From Endozoicomonas sp. GU-1 (lineage in GTDB: Bacteria; Pseudomonadota; Gammaproteobacteria; Pseudomonadales; Endozoicomonadaceae): DNA of 64,000 bases. Below, piece by piece: positions 28,778-39,234 of the stretch (the stretch's first letter is position 1; every line of letters begins with the position of its first letter). The position numbers and the translations under genes were made by a program. The stretch covers positions 4,216,001 through 4,280,000 of the forward strand of contig NZ_CP114771.1 of the NCBI RefSeq assembly GCF_027366395.1. The letters are read 5' to 3'. The notes under the pieces were generated by a model, which worked only from the letters and a program-made list of their open reading frames with translations, was not told the DNA's origin and made no database searches.

Positions 28778-29639
28778 ATGGATAGAGGTGCTGATGGTAT
28801 AAGTTGGCAAGATACAACATTCGGTAATGATTATAAACAACCTGCTGTGGTCCCTGGCAAAACTGGGTGAGGCCATTGAGCTGAGCATGGTTAAATCTAC
28901 GTTCGATGCTCTTGTCGACAGAATCAGTGAAAGCCCTCAGTTCTCTCAACAAGGTATATTGATGTCTCTCTGGGGAGTCATGGTATTTTGTGCCAGGTTT
29001 TATCTTTATGATGGCAATAAAAGCGCACTTGAAAAGCACATCGGTGACCTGTTAGCTCGCCTGGAAAACACATTCCCAATAGATACAGAGGATGCATCCA
29101 TCGTTGCCATGGCTACCAGCTGGCTTGGCAGAGCGTGTCCGGTCGTCCCCCATTACCCGACAATTATTTCACAACCGCAATCCAACTTCCGCGATCAACT
29201 GCAATCAAGCTTGCCGTCTTTGAAGATTGAAGAAGAAAAGAGTTTAAACTCATTACCTCCGGTTGACCTGCTACTGCCAGATTACAACCTGGTGATCGAC
29301 ATTCAGGGACCTTATCATTATGTGAGTGGTGATTTCAAAACCAGGAATGGTTCGACGTTGCTGAAAATTGCCCTGCTGCAGAAATCAGGATTTGAGGTAA
29401 TTGAAATCCCGGTGAACAAGCTTGTCAACCAGAAGTCAATAAAAACAGTGATTGAGCAGGTAAAGACCAAGTTAACCGCCCTGCCAGAGGCTCGTGGCTT
29501 TGTGTCATTTAACAGGGACGAGGAGTCGGCAGATGAGGCATATTTTACTGCCGAAGAGTATTTGGAAGAGCCAACAGATAAACCAAAAAGAAAAAAGAAC
29601 AGAAGAAAAGCCGGTAAAACTTATTTACATAAGCATTAA
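28778..29639 (+). pseudogene. B0: OPR-RAP gene without full repeats, frame broken
   Basis: ATG at 28778 gives MDRGADGISWQDTTFGNDYKQP, the family-B start, then shifts frame and stops after 31 codons. A second frame, open from 28827 to 29639, starts at a chance ATG, reads NLLWSLAKLGEAIELSM and contains a complete RAP domain (LPPVDLLLPDYN, IDIQGPYHYV, ...) and a basic tail (RKKNRRKAGK). The junction falls in AAACAACCTGCTGTGG, where AACAACC of the N-terminal part meets CAACCTGCTGTGG of a repeat: a deletion of about 180 N-terminal codons and all full-length repeats through a short shared CAACC. A 270-residue RAP-only product from 28827 is possible but lacks a convincing start site. Confidence 0.75.
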
Positions 29640-29691
29640 TTAAACCAGAGTTTATAGACACTCAGATAAGATGAACTATAAACAAGACAGC

Positions 29692-29733
29692 AGTCTACTT
29701 TTTATATTTTCCATGAACGAATGAAATATAAAT
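29692..29733 (+). promoter_or_regulatory. B-type leader before B1
   Basis: AGTCTAC starts 42 nt before ATG, then TTTTTATATTTTCC and AATGAAATATAA. TATATT is a possible -10. No Shine-Dalgarno is seen before any B start. Confidence 0.45.
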
Positions 29734-32586
29734 ATGGATAGAGGCGGTGCTGGTATACGTCAGAAATACACGACATCCGGTAATGATTATAAACAACCGG
29801 ACGATCATGCCTGTAATTCAGGGAGTGGGCAATGCAGGTATGGCACAGTCAGGCAGGTGGATGCGCCACGAACCTATCTCCAAAAGCGTAATGAATATCA
29901 TCCTGCATCTGACGCCTGCTCTGCTAACCATCCACCAGGACATTCGATAAAACCTGTTCATGGTTTTAATGCTCTCATCACACCAGAAAAAATGGCTTGG
30001 CTGGCGTGGATATCGGCTCGTTATGGTGACCACGATGATGGTAGAAATCATGGTCAATTTGCCTGCTCAATCAAACGGTATACATCAGAGGCAAAACGAC
30101 CATTAAATCATAGTGAACAACGCCAACTGATACCATTGTTGCACGCTTTTAAAGTGACACCTGGGTGGTCCTGGCGAAGTCTGACCACAACGCTGCATTC
30201 ATTTACGTCCGCGGGTGTTTTTACCCCTCATAAATACGGGTATGGGGCAACTCAAGCCGCTTTACTGTCAACGTTACTTGATGCATTAATCCTTAAGTGC
30301 AACCAAAAACCTGAAGCCAGTGATATTGATGTACAAGGTATCGCCAACCTGCTATGGGCCGCGGCGAAACTGGTGGACAATGGGCTGGTACTGGAGAAGA
30401 CGCCGAAGCTGAAAGAGGCAGTGGCCGCGCTGTTGCCCCATGTACAAACCAAAGCTGAATCAAAAGTAGAGCACTTCAATCCACAGGAAGTCACCAACCT
30501 GCTGTGGGCGGTGGCGAAACTGGTGGGCAATGGGCTGAAGCTGGAGAAGATGCCGAAGCTGAAAGAGGTCGTGACCGCGCTGTTGCCCCATGTGAAAACC
30601 AAAGCCGAATCAAAAAAAGACCAATTCAAGTCACAGGAAGTCGCCAACCTGCTGTGGGCCGTGGCGAAACTGGTGGACAATGGGCTGAAGCTGGAGAAGA
30701 CACCGAAGCTCAAAGAGACCGTGACCGCGCTGTTGCCCCATGTGAAAACCAAAGTCGAATCAAAAGAAGGGAAAGACCACTTTATTCCTCAGCATATCGC
30801 CAACCTGCTGTGGGCCCTGGCGAAACTGGTGGACAACGGGCTGGAACTTGAGAAAACACCGAAGCTCAAAGAAGCCATCGTCACGCTGCTGCTCAGGGGG
30901 AAAACCAAAGCCGAATCAAAAGAAGACAAAGACCACGTTAATCCTCAGCAAATCACCAACCTGATATGGGCCTTGGCGAAACTGGTGAGCAACGGGCTGG
31001 AGCTGGAGAAGACAGCGATGCTCAAAGAAGTCGTGCCCGCGCTGTTTTACCATGTGAAAACCAAAGCCGAATCAAAAGAAGAGACAAACCACTTTATTCC
31101 TCAAAATATTGCCAACCTGCTGTGGTCGGTGGCGAAACTGGTGGACAATGGTCTGAAGCTGGAGAAGGCAGTGAAGCTCAGAGAGGCCGCGGCCGTGCTA
31201 TTACCCCATGTGAAAACCAAGGCCGAATCAAAAGAAGAGAAAGACCACTTTATACCACAGGACGCTGCGAACTTGCTGTGGGCCTTGGCGAAACTGGTGG
31301 AAAACGGGCTGGAGCTGGAAAAGACCGCGATGCTCAAAGAGGCCGTGGCCGCGCTGTTGCCCCATGTGCAAACCAAAGCCGAATCAAAAGATGAGAAAGA
31401 CCACTTCAAGCGACAGGAAGTTGCCAACCTGCTGTGGGCCTTGGCGAAACTGGTGGACAATGGGTTGAAGCTGGAGAAGATGCCGAAGCTCAAAGAGGCC
31501 GTGGCCGCGCTATTGCCTCATGTGAAAACCAAAGCTGAATCAAAAGAAGAGAAAGACCACTTCAACACTCAAGGTAGCGCCAATCTGCTTTGGGCCTTGG
31601 CGACACTGGTGGACAATGGGCTGGAGCTGGAGAAGACAGCGAAGCTGCAAGAGACCGTGGCTGCGCTGTTGTCCCAGGTGCAAACCAAAGCCGAAGCAAA
31701 AGAAGAGAAAGACCACTTCAAGCTAAAGGAAGTCGCCAACCTGCTGTGGGCTGTGGCGAAACTGGGTGAGGCCATTGAGCTGAGCCTGGTTCAATCTACG
31801 TTCGATCCTCTTGTCGGTAGAATCAGTAAAAACTCTCAATGCTCTCGGCAAGATATATCGATGTCTCTCTGGGGGGTCATGGCATTCTGTGCCAGATTTT
31901 ATCTGGACTCAGGTAGCAATGATAAAAACCCGCTTGAAAAGCACATAGGTGAACTCTATTCTCGCCTGGAAAATGCCTGCCCGGGCAGTACAGAGGTTCA
32001 AACCGTTATCATTGCCATGGCCGCAAGTTGGCTTGGAAGAGCGTGTCCGGTGGTCCCCCATTACCAGATATCCATTTCCGAATCACAAGCCACTTTCCGC
32101 GATCAACTCCAATCAAGCCTTCCGTCTTTGCAGATTGAAGAAGAAAAGAGTCTGAACTCATTACCTCCGGTTGACCTGCTACTGCCAGATTACAACATGG
32201 CTATTGACGTTCAGGGACCTTCTCATTACGTGAGTGGTGATTACAAAACCAGGAACGGTTCAACGTTGCTGAAAATTGCCCTGCTGCAAAAATTAGGACT
32301 TGAAGTCATTGAAATTCCGTCGAACAAGCTTTGGAAACAGGATTCAATGAAAATAGTTATTGAGCAAATACAGGCAAAGTTAGCCGTCCTGCCAAAGGCT
32401 CATGGCTCTGTGTCACTTAACAGCAGCGAGTGGGTGGCAGACGAGGCATATTTTACTGCCGATGATGGAGGGCAATTTTCAGATGACTGTTATTTTACCG
32501 CCGAAGAATATTTAGAAGAGCAAACCAAAAAGCCCAAAAAAAGAAAAAGGAAGAGAAAAAAGCCAGTAAAAATTGCTGCCTGCTGA
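29734..32586 (+). CDS. B1: OPR-repeat/RAP-domain protein, 950 aa
   Basis: Reference for family B. Residues 1-200: conserved domain (MDRGGAGI start, later GWSWRSLTTTLHSFTSAGVF). About 200-690: ten repeats of about 52 residues, helix A 'ANLLWALAKLVDNGLELEK', helix B 'LKEAVAALLPHVKTKAESK', linker EEKDHF. About 808-865: RAP domain (LPPVDLLLPDYN, DVQGPSHYV, STLLKIALLQKLG, EVIEIP). Tail: acidic/aromatic DDCYFTAEEYLEE then KKPKKRKRKRKK, an NLS-like cluster. In known OPR/RAP proteins the repeats bind RNA and RAP has a PD-(D/E)XK-like fold; here the motif reads DVQ, so nuclease activity is doubtful. Residue after the conserved Gln in each repeat: G-E-E-H-Q-N-D-E-G-E. The last repeat fuses into LGEAIEL, as in all paralogs. 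Role in RNA binding is by family; a host target is inferred. Confidence 0.88.
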   Translation: MDRGGAGIRQKYTTSGNDYKQPDDHACNSGSGQCRYGTVRQVDAPRTYLQKRNEYHPASDACSANHPPGHSIKPVHGFNALITPEKMAWLAWISARYGDHDDGRNHGQFACSIKRYTSEAKRPLNHSEQRQLIPLLHAFKVTPGWSWRSLTTTLHSFTSAGVFTPHKYGYGATQAALLSTLLDALILKCNQKPEASDIDVQGIANLLWAAAKLVDNGLVLEKTPKLKEAVAALLPHVQTKAESKVEHFNPQEVTNLLWAVAKLVGNGLKLEKMPKLKEVVTALLPHVKTKAESKKDQFKSQEVANLLWAVAKLVDNGLKLEKTPKLKETVTALLPHVKTKVESKEGKDHFIPQHIANLLWALAKLVDNGLELEKTPKLKEAIVTLLLRGKTKAESKEDKDHVNPQQITNLIWALAKLVSNGLELEKTAMLKEVVPALFYHVKTKAESKEETNHFIPQNIANLLWSVAKLVDNGLKLEKAVKLREAAAVLLPHVKTKAESKEEKDHFIPQDAANLLWALAKLVENGLELEKTAMLKEAVAALLPHVQTKAESKDEKDHFKRQEVANLLWALAKLVDNGLKLEKMPKLKEAVAALLPHVKTKAESKEEKDHFNTQGSANLLWALATLVDNGLELEKTAKLQETVAALLSQVQTKAEAKEEKDHFKLKEVANLLWAVAKLGEAIELSLVQSTFDPLVGRISKNSQCSRQDISMSLWGVMAFCARFYLDSGSNDKNPLEKHIGELYSRLENACPGSTEVQTVIIAMAASWLGRACPVVPHYQISISESQATFRDQLQSSLPSLQIEEEKSLNSLPPVDLLLPDYNMAIDVQGPSHYVSGDYKTRNGSTLLKIALLQKLGLEVIEIPSNKLWKQDSMKIVIEQIQAKLAVLPKAHGSVSLNSSEWVADEAYFTADDGGQFSDDCYFTAEEYLEEQTKKPKKRKRKRKKPVKIAAC

Positions 32587-32597
32587 TGCCGTAGAAT

Positions 32598-32639
32598 AGT
32601 CTACTTTTTATATTTTCGATGAATTAATGAAATATAATT
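32598..32639 (+). promoter_or_regulatory. B-type leader before B2
   Basis: AGTCTAC 42 nt before ATG, within imperfect palindrome GTAGAATAGTCTAC (32591-32604), then TTTTTATATTTTC. Confidence 0.45.
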
Positions 32640-35600
32640 ATGGACAGAGGCGGTGCCGGTATAAGTTGGAAATACACAACTTCAGGTAATGATTACAAAC
32701 AACCAGACGTTCATGCCAGTGCTTCAGGGAGTGGGCAATACAGGCATGGCACAGTCAGAAAGATAAATGTGCCACCGTCCTGCATCCAGAAGCGTAATGA
32801 AGGTTATCCTGCTTCTGACACCTGCTCTGCTAACCATCCACCAGGAACCCATCCACCAGGGCATTCAATAAAACCTGTTTATGGTTTTAATGCTCTCCTC
32901 ACACCAGAAAAAATGGATTGGCTGGTGAGGGGATCTGCTCGTTATGGTGATCACTATGATGGTAAAACACACAGTCAATTTGCCTGTTCAATCAAACAAT
33001 ACACATCAAGGGCAAAACGACCATTAAATCCTAGTGAACAACGCCAACTGATACCATTGTTGCACGATTTTAAAGTGACACCCGGGTGGTCCTGGCGAAG
33101 CCTGACAACAACGCTTCATTCATTGACTTCAGCGGATGTTTTGACCCCTCATAAATACATGAATAAGGGGGATAGGGAAACTCAAGCTGCTTTACTGTCA
33201 AATTTACTTGATGCAGTAATACATAAGTGCAACCAAAAACCTGAAGCCAGTGATATTGATATACGAGGTGTCGCCAACCTGCTGTGGGCCTTGGTGAAGC
33301 TGGTGGACAATGGGCTGGAGCTGAAGAAGGCACCAAAGCTGATAGCGGCAGTGGCTGCGCTGTTGCCCCATGTGCAAACCAAAGCTGAATCAAAAGAAGA
33401 AAAAGACTGCTTTATTCCTCAGCATATCACCAACCTGTTGAGGGCCCTGGCGAAGCTGGTGGGCAACGGGCTGAAGCTTGAAAAAACACCGAAGCTCAAA
33501 GAGACCGTGGCCGCGCTGTTGCCCCATGTGAAAACCAAAGCCGAATCAAAAGAAGAGAAAGACCACTTCAAGCGACAGGAAGTTGTCAACCTGCTGTGGG
33601 CCTTGGCGAAACTGGTGGACAATGGGCTGAAGCTGGACCAGATGCCGAAGCTCAAAGAGGCCGTGGCCGCGCTATTGCCCCATGTGAAAACCAAAGCCAA
33701 ATCAAAAGAAGAACAAGACCACTTCAGGCCACAGGAAGTCGCCAACCTGCTTTGGGCCGTGGTGAAACTGGTGGAAAACGGGCTGAAACTGGAGAAAACA
33801 CCGAAGCTCAAAGAGACCGTGGCCGCGCTGTTGCCTCATGTGAAGACCAAAGCCGAATCAATAGAAGAGAAAGACTGCTTCAAGCCACAGGAAGTCGCCA
33901 ACCTGCTGTGGGCCGTGGCGAAACTGGTGGACAACGGGCTGAAACCGGAAAAAACACCGAAGCTCAAAGAGGTCGTGGCCGCGTTGTTATACCAAGTGAC
34001 AACCAAAGCCAAATCAAAAGAAGAGAAAGACCACTTCAAGCCACAGGAAGTCGCCAACCTGCTGTGGGCCGTGGCGAAACTGGTGGACAACGGGCTGGAG
34101 CTGGAGAAGACAGCGAACAGTAAAGAGGCCGTGGCTGCGCTGTTGTCCCATGTGAAAACCAAAGCCGAATCAGAAGAAAAGAAAGACCAATTCAAGCTAC
34201 AGGAAGCTACCAACCTGCTGTGGGCAGTAGCGAAACTGGTGGACAACGGGCTGGAGAAGACACAGAAGTGCAAAGAGGCCGTGACTGCGCTGTTGTCCCA
34301 TGTGAAGACCAAAGCCGAATCAAAAGAAGAGAAAGACCACTTCAAGCCACAGGAAGTCGCCAACCTGCTGTGGGCAGTGGCGAAACTGGTGGACAACGGG
34401 CTGGAGCTGGAGAAGAAACCGAAGCTCAAAGAGGCCGCAGCTGTGCTGTTACCCCATGTGAAAACCAGAGCCGAATCAAAAGAAGAGAAAGACCACTTTA
34501 TTCCTCAGCATATCACCAACCTGTTGTGGGCCCTGGCGACACTCGTAGACAAAGGGCTGGAGAAGACACCGGAGCTCAAAGAGGGCGTGGCCGTGCTGTT
34601 GTGCCATGTGAAAACCAAAGCCGAATCAAAAGAAGAGATAGACCACTTCAAGCCACAGGGAGTCACCAATCTGCTGTGGGCCGTGGCGAAACTGGTGGAC
34701 AACGGGCTGGAACTGGAGAAGACAGCGAAGCTCACGGAGGCCGTGGTCGCGCTATTAACCCAGGTGAAAATCAAAGCCGAATCAAAAGAAGAGAAAGACC
34801 ACTTTATGCCTCAGCATATTGCCAACCTGCTGTGGGCCATGGCGAAACTGGTGGACAATGGGCTAGAGCTGAAGAAGACAGCGAAGTTCAAAAAGGCCCT
34901 GGCCGCACTGCTGCCCCAGGTGAAACTCAAAGCCGAATCAAAAGAAGCGAAAGACCACTTCAAGTCACAGGGAGTCGTCAACCTGTTGTGGGCGCTGGCG
35001 AAACTGGTGGACAACGGGCTGGGGCTGGATTACAGACCGAAGCTCAATGAGGTCGTGGCCGCACTGTTGCCTCATGTGAAAACCAAAGCCGAAGCAAAAA
35101 AAGAGCAAGACCCCTTCAACACTCAAGGTAGCATCAACCTGCTGTGGGCCTTGGCAACACTGGCGGACAGCGGGTTGGTGCTGGAGAAGACAGCGAAGCT
35201 GAAAGAGGCCGTGCCCGCGCTGTTGCATCATGTGCAAACCAGAGCTGAGTCAAAAGAAGAGAGAGACGACTTCAACACTCAAGGTAACATCAACCTGCTG
35301 TGGGCCCTGGCGAAACTGGGTGAGGCCATCGAGCTGAACCTGGTTCAATCTACGTTCAATTTTCTTGTCGACAGAATCAGTAAAAATCCTCAACTCACTC
35401 AGCAAGATATATCGATGTCTCTCTGGGGAGTCATGGCATTCTGTGCCAGATTTTATCTGGATTCAGGCAGTAATGATAAACACTCCCTTGAAAAGCACAT
35501 AGGTGAACTATTTTTCCGTCTGGGCAGTATGTTTCCGGGCAATATGCAGGTTCAATCCGTCATGGCCATGGCCGCAAGCTGGCTTGGCAGAGCGTGTCCG

Positions 35601-36119
35601 GTGGTCCCCCATTACCAGCCAGTCATTTCAGAATTACAAGCCACTTTCCGCGATCAACTCCAATCAAGCCTTCCGTTGTTGAAGATTGAAGAAGAAAAGA
35701 GTCTGAACACATTACCTCCGGTTGACCTGCTGCTGCCAGATTACAACATGGTGATCGACGTTCAGGGACCTTTTCATTACGTGAGTGGCGATTTCACAAC
35801 CAGGAATGGCTCGACGTTGCTGAAAATCGCCCTGCTGCAGAAATTGGGATTTGAGGTCATTGAAATCCCGGTGAACAAGATTGATAACCAGGATTCAATC
35901 AAAACAGTTATTGAGCAAATAAAGGCAAAGTTAGCCGTCCTGCCAAAGGCTTATGGCTCTGTGTCACTTAACAGCAGCGAGTGGGCGGCAGATGAGGCAT
36001 ATTTTACTGCCGATGATGGAGGGCAATTTTCAGATGACTGTTATTTTACCGCCGAAGAATATTTAGAAGAGCAAACCAAAAAGCCCAAAAAAAGAAAAAG
36101 GAAGAGAAAAAAACAGTAA
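32640..36119 (+). CDS. B2: OPR-repeat/RAP-domain protein, 1159 aa
   Basis: Longest family-B paralog, with 14 repeats (first NLLWA at about residue 211, last at about 883), RAP at about 1023-1080, and a basic tail (KKPKKRKRKRKKQ). A small in-frame duplication near residue 65 doubles the PPGTHPPGH segment. Repeat string (residue after the conserved Gln): G-H-E-E-E-E-E-E-H-G-H-G-G-G; the run of six E repeats suggests local duplication. Repeats 7 and 9 are shortened after NGLE (NGLEKTQ, KGLEKTP), losing two residues. RAP carries FTTRNGSTLL. The gap to B1 is 53 bp and holds only the leader, so either co-transcription or separate promoters is possible. Confidence 0.88.
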   Translation: MDRGGAGISWKYTTSGNDYKQPDVHASASGSGQYRHGTVRKINVPPSCIQKRNEGYPASDTCSANHPPGTHPPGHSIKPVYGFNALLTPEKMDWLVRGSARYGDHYDGKTHSQFACSIKQYTSRAKRPLNPSEQRQLIPLLHDFKVTPGWSWRSLTTTLHSLTSADVLTPHKYMNKGDRETQAALLSNLLDAVIHKCNQKPEASDIDIRGVANLLWALVKLVDNGLELKKAPKLIAAVAALLPHVQTKAESKEEKDCFIPQHITNLLRALAKLVGNGLKLEKTPKLKETVAALLPHVKTKAESKEEKDHFKRQEVVNLLWALAKLVDNGLKLDQMPKLKEAVAALLPHVKTKAKSKEEQDHFRPQEVANLLWAVVKLVENGLKLEKTPKLKETVAALLPHVKTKAESIEEKDCFKPQEVANLLWAVAKLVDNGLKPEKTPKLKEVVAALLYQVTTKAKSKEEKDHFKPQEVANLLWAVAKLVDNGLELEKTANSKEAVAALLSHVKTKAESEEKKDQFKLQEATNLLWAVAKLVDNGLEKTQKCKEAVTALLSHVKTKAESKEEKDHFKPQEVANLLWAVAKLVDNGLELEKKPKLKEAAAVLLPHVKTRAESKEEKDHFIPQHITNLLWALATLVDKGLEKTPELKEGVAVLLCHVKTKAESKEEIDHFKPQGVTNLLWAVAKLVDNGLELEKTAKLTEAVVALLTQVKIKAESKEEKDHFMPQHIANLLWAMAKLVDNGLELKKTAKFKKALAALLPQVKLKAESKEAKDHFKSQGVVNLLWALAKLVDNGLGLDYRPKLNEVVAALLPHVKTKAEAKKEQDPFNTQGSINLLWALATLADSGLVLEKTAKLKEAVPALLHHVQTRAESKEERDDFNTQGNINLLWALAKLGEAIELNLVQSTFNFLVDRISKNPQLTQQDISMSLWGVMAFCARFYLDSGSNDKHSLEKHIGELFFRLGSMFPGNMQVQSVMAMAASWLGRACPVVPHYQPVISELQATFRDQLQSSLPLLKIEEEKSLNTLPPVDLLLPDYNMVIDVQGPFHYVSGDFTTRNGSTLLKIALLQKLGFEVIEIPVNKIDNQDSIKTVIEQIKAKLAVLPKAYGSVSLNSSEWAADEAYFTADDGGQFSDDCYFTAEEYLEEQTKKPKKRKRKRKKQ

Positions 36120-36147
36120 AAACTGCTGTCTGCTGATGCCCTGGAAT

Positions 36148-36189
36148 AGTCTACTTTTTATATTTTCAATGAATTAATGAAATATAATT
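36148..36189 (+). promoter_or_regulatory. B-type leader before B3
   Basis: AGTCTAC 42 nt before ATG. The palindrome is weaker here (CTGGAATAGTCTAC). TATATTTTC follows. Confidence 0.45.
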
Positions 36190-39181
36190 ATGGACAGAAG
36201 TGGTTCTGGTATAAGTTGGCAACACACAACTTCAGGCCATGATTACAAACAACCAGACGTTCAGGCCAGTGCTTCAGGGAGAGGGCAATACAGGCATGGC
36301 ACAGTCAGAAAGGTGAATCCGCCACCGTCCAATATCCAGAAGCGTAATAAAGGTCATCCTGCTTCTGACGCCTGTTCTGCTAACCATCCACAAGGACATT
36401 CAATAAAACCTGTTCCTGATTTTAAAGCTCTCATCACACCAGAAAAAATGGATTGGCTGGCGGGGGAGGGGGGTTATGATGATCACTATGACGGTAGAAA
36501 TCATGGTCAATTTGCCTGTTCAATCAAACACTACGCATCAGGGTCAAAACGACCATTAAATCTTAGTGAACAACACCAACTGATACCATTGTTGCACGAT
36601 TTTAAAGTGACACCCGGGTGGACCTGGAAAAGCCTGACAACGACGCTTCATTCATTTACTTCAGCAGGTGTTTTTATCCCTCATAAATACATGGATGAGG
36701 GGGATAGGGAAATTCAAGCCGTTTTACTGTCAGCTTTACTGGATGCAGTAATATTTAAGTGCAACCAAAAACCTGAAGCCAGGGATATTATTGATGCCCA
36801 AGGTACCGCCAACGTGCTGTGGGCCGTGGCGAAACTGGTGGACAATGGGCTAGCACTGAAGAATACACCGAAGCTGAAAGAGGCCGTGGCCGCGCTGTTG
36901 CCCCTAGTGCAAACCAAAGCTGAATTAAAAGAAGCGAAAGACCACTTTATACCTCAACATATCTCCAACCTGCTGTGGGCCATGGCGAAATTGGTGGACA
37001 ACGGACTGGAGCTGAAGACAACGAAGCTCGAAGAGGCTCTGGTCGCACTGCTGCCTCAGGTGAAAACCAAAGCCGAATCAAAATCAACAAAAGAGAAAGA
37101 CCACTTCCAACCGAGGGGAGTCGCCAACCTCCTGTGGAGCTTGGCAAAACTGGTGGACAACGGGTTGAAGCTGGACAAGATGTCGAAGCTCGAAGAGGCC
37201 GTGGCCGCGCTGTTGCCCCTTGTGAAAACCAAAGCCGAATCAAAAGAAGAGAAAGACCACTTCAAGCCACAGGAATTTGCCAATCTACTGTGGGCATTGG
37301 CGAAACTGGTGGACAATGGGTTGAAGATGGACAAGATGTCGAAGCTCGAAGAGGGCGTGGCCACGCTGTTGCCCCATGTGAAAACCAAAGCCGAATCAAA
37401 AAAAGAGAAAGACCACTTCAAGCGACAGGAAGTTGCCAACCTGCTGTGGGCCTTGGCGAAACTGGTGGACAACGGGCTGGAGCTGGAGAAGAAACCGAAG
37501 CTCAAAGAGGCCGTGGCCGCGCTATTGCCCCATGTGAAAACCAAAGCCAAATCAAAAGAAGAGAAAGACCATTTCAAGCGACAGGAAGTTGCCAACCTGC
37601 TGTGGGCCTTGGCGAAACTGGTGGACAATGGGTTGAAGCTGGACAAGATGCCGAAGCTCAAAGAGGCCGTGGCCGCGCTATTGCCCCATGTGAAAACCAA
37701 AGCCGAATCAAAAGAAGAGAAAGACCACTTCAAGCCACAGGAAGTTGCCAATCTACTGTGGGCCTTGGCGAAACTGGTGGACAACGGGCTGGAGCTGGAG
37801 AAGACAGCGGGTAGTAAAGAAGCCGTGACTGCGTTGTTGTCCCATGTGAAAACCAAAGCCAAATCAAAAAAAGAGAAAGACCACTTTATTCCTCAGCATA
37901 TCGCCAACCTGATGTGGGCCGTGGCGGCACTCGTGGACAACGGGCTGGAGCTGAAGAAGACAGCGGATAGTAAAGAGGTCGTGACTGCGCTGTTGTCCCA
38001 TGTGAAAACCAAAGCCGAATCAAAAAAAGAGAAAGACCACTTCAACCCACAGGGAGTCACCAACCTGCTGTGTGCCTTGGCGAAACTGGTAGACAATGTG
38101 CCGGAGCTGGAGAAGACGCCGCAGCTCAAAGAGGTCGTGGCCATGCTGTTGTGCCATGTGAAAACCAAAGCCGAATCAAAAGAAGAGAAAGACCACTTCA
38201 ACACTCAAGGTATCGCCAACCTGGTGTGGGCCGTGGCGAAACTGGCGGACAATGGGCTGGAGCTGGAGATGACACCGAAGCTCAAAGAGTCCCTGGCCGC
38301 ACTGCTGCCCCATGTGAAAACCAAAGCTGAATCAAAAGAAGACAAAGACCACTTTATTCCTCAGCATATCGCCAATCTGCTGTGGGCTGTGGCGAAACTG
38401 GGTGAGGCCATTGAGCTGAGTCTGGTTCAATCTACGTTCGATTCTCTTGTCGGTGGAATCAGTAAAAGCTTCTCAACTCTCTCAGCAAGATATATTGATG
38501 TCTCTCTGGGGAGTCATGGCATTCTGTGCCAGATTTTATCTGGGCTCAGATAGCAATGATAAAAACCCGCTTGAAACGCACATAGGTGAACTCTATTCTC
38601 GCTTGGAAAAAAATACTGACAATACAGAGAATCAATCTATCATTGCCATGGCCGCAAGCTGGCTTGGCAGAGCGTGTCCGGTGGTCCCCCATTACCAGAT
38701 AGCCATTTCAGAATTGCAATCCACTTTCTGCGATCAACTCCAATCAAGCCTTCCGTTGTTGAAGATTGAAGAAGAAAAGAGTCTGAACTCATTACCTCCG
38801 GTTGACCTGCTGCTGCCAGATTACAACATGGTGATCGACGTTCAGGGACCTTTTCATTACGTGAGTGCTGATTTCAAAACCAGGAATGGCTCGACGTTGC
38901 TGAAAATCGCCCTGCTGCAAAAAGCAGGATATGAGGTCATTGAAATCCCAGTGAACAAGATTGATAGCCAGGATCCAATCAAAACAGTTATTGAGCAAAT
39001 AAAGGCAAAGTTAGCCGTCCTGCCAAAGGCTCATGGCTCTGTGTCTCTTAACAGCGGCGAGTGGGAGGTAGACGAGGCACATTTTACCGTCGAAGAATAT
39101 TTAGAAGAGCAAACCAAAAAGCCCAAAAAAAGAAAAAGAAAAAGAAAGAGAAAAAAGCCAGTAAAAACGGCTGCCTGCTGA
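36190..39181 (+). pseudogene. B3: OPR-RAP gene, frameshifted before the RAP domain
   Basis: The N-terminal domain and 11 repeats are in one frame (string G-H-G-E-E-E-E-H-G-G-H). After 'FDSLVGGISK' an extra base shifts the frame: the sequence AGTAAAAGCTTCTCAACT (around 38460-38478) replaces AGTAAAAACCCTCAACT of the paralogs. The first frame then ends at 38553. The RAP domain (VDLLLPDYNMVIDVQGPFHY) and basic tail (KKPKKRKRKRKRKKPVK) continue in the other frame to 39181. Without correction the product would be 787 residues of repeats lacking RAP and tail. All other regions look well kept, so the shift is recent, or a sequencing error. Repeat 3 has an unusual SKSTKEKDHF linker. Confidence 0.8.
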
Positions 39182-39192
39182 TGCCCTGGAAT

Positions 39193-39234
39193 AGTCTACT
39201 TTTTATATTTTCAATGAATTAATGAAATATAATT
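39193..39234 (+). promoter_or_regulatory. B-type leader before B4
   Basis: AGTCTAC 42 nt before ATG, then TTTTTATATTTTC and AATGAAATATAA, nearly identical to the B3 leader. Confidence 0.45.

Noticed and set aside
29734-32586. Active restriction-type nuclease in the RAP domain
   Set aside because: The fold is related to PD-(D/E)XK, but the motif reads DVQG without the usual lysine; nuclease activity cannot be claimed.
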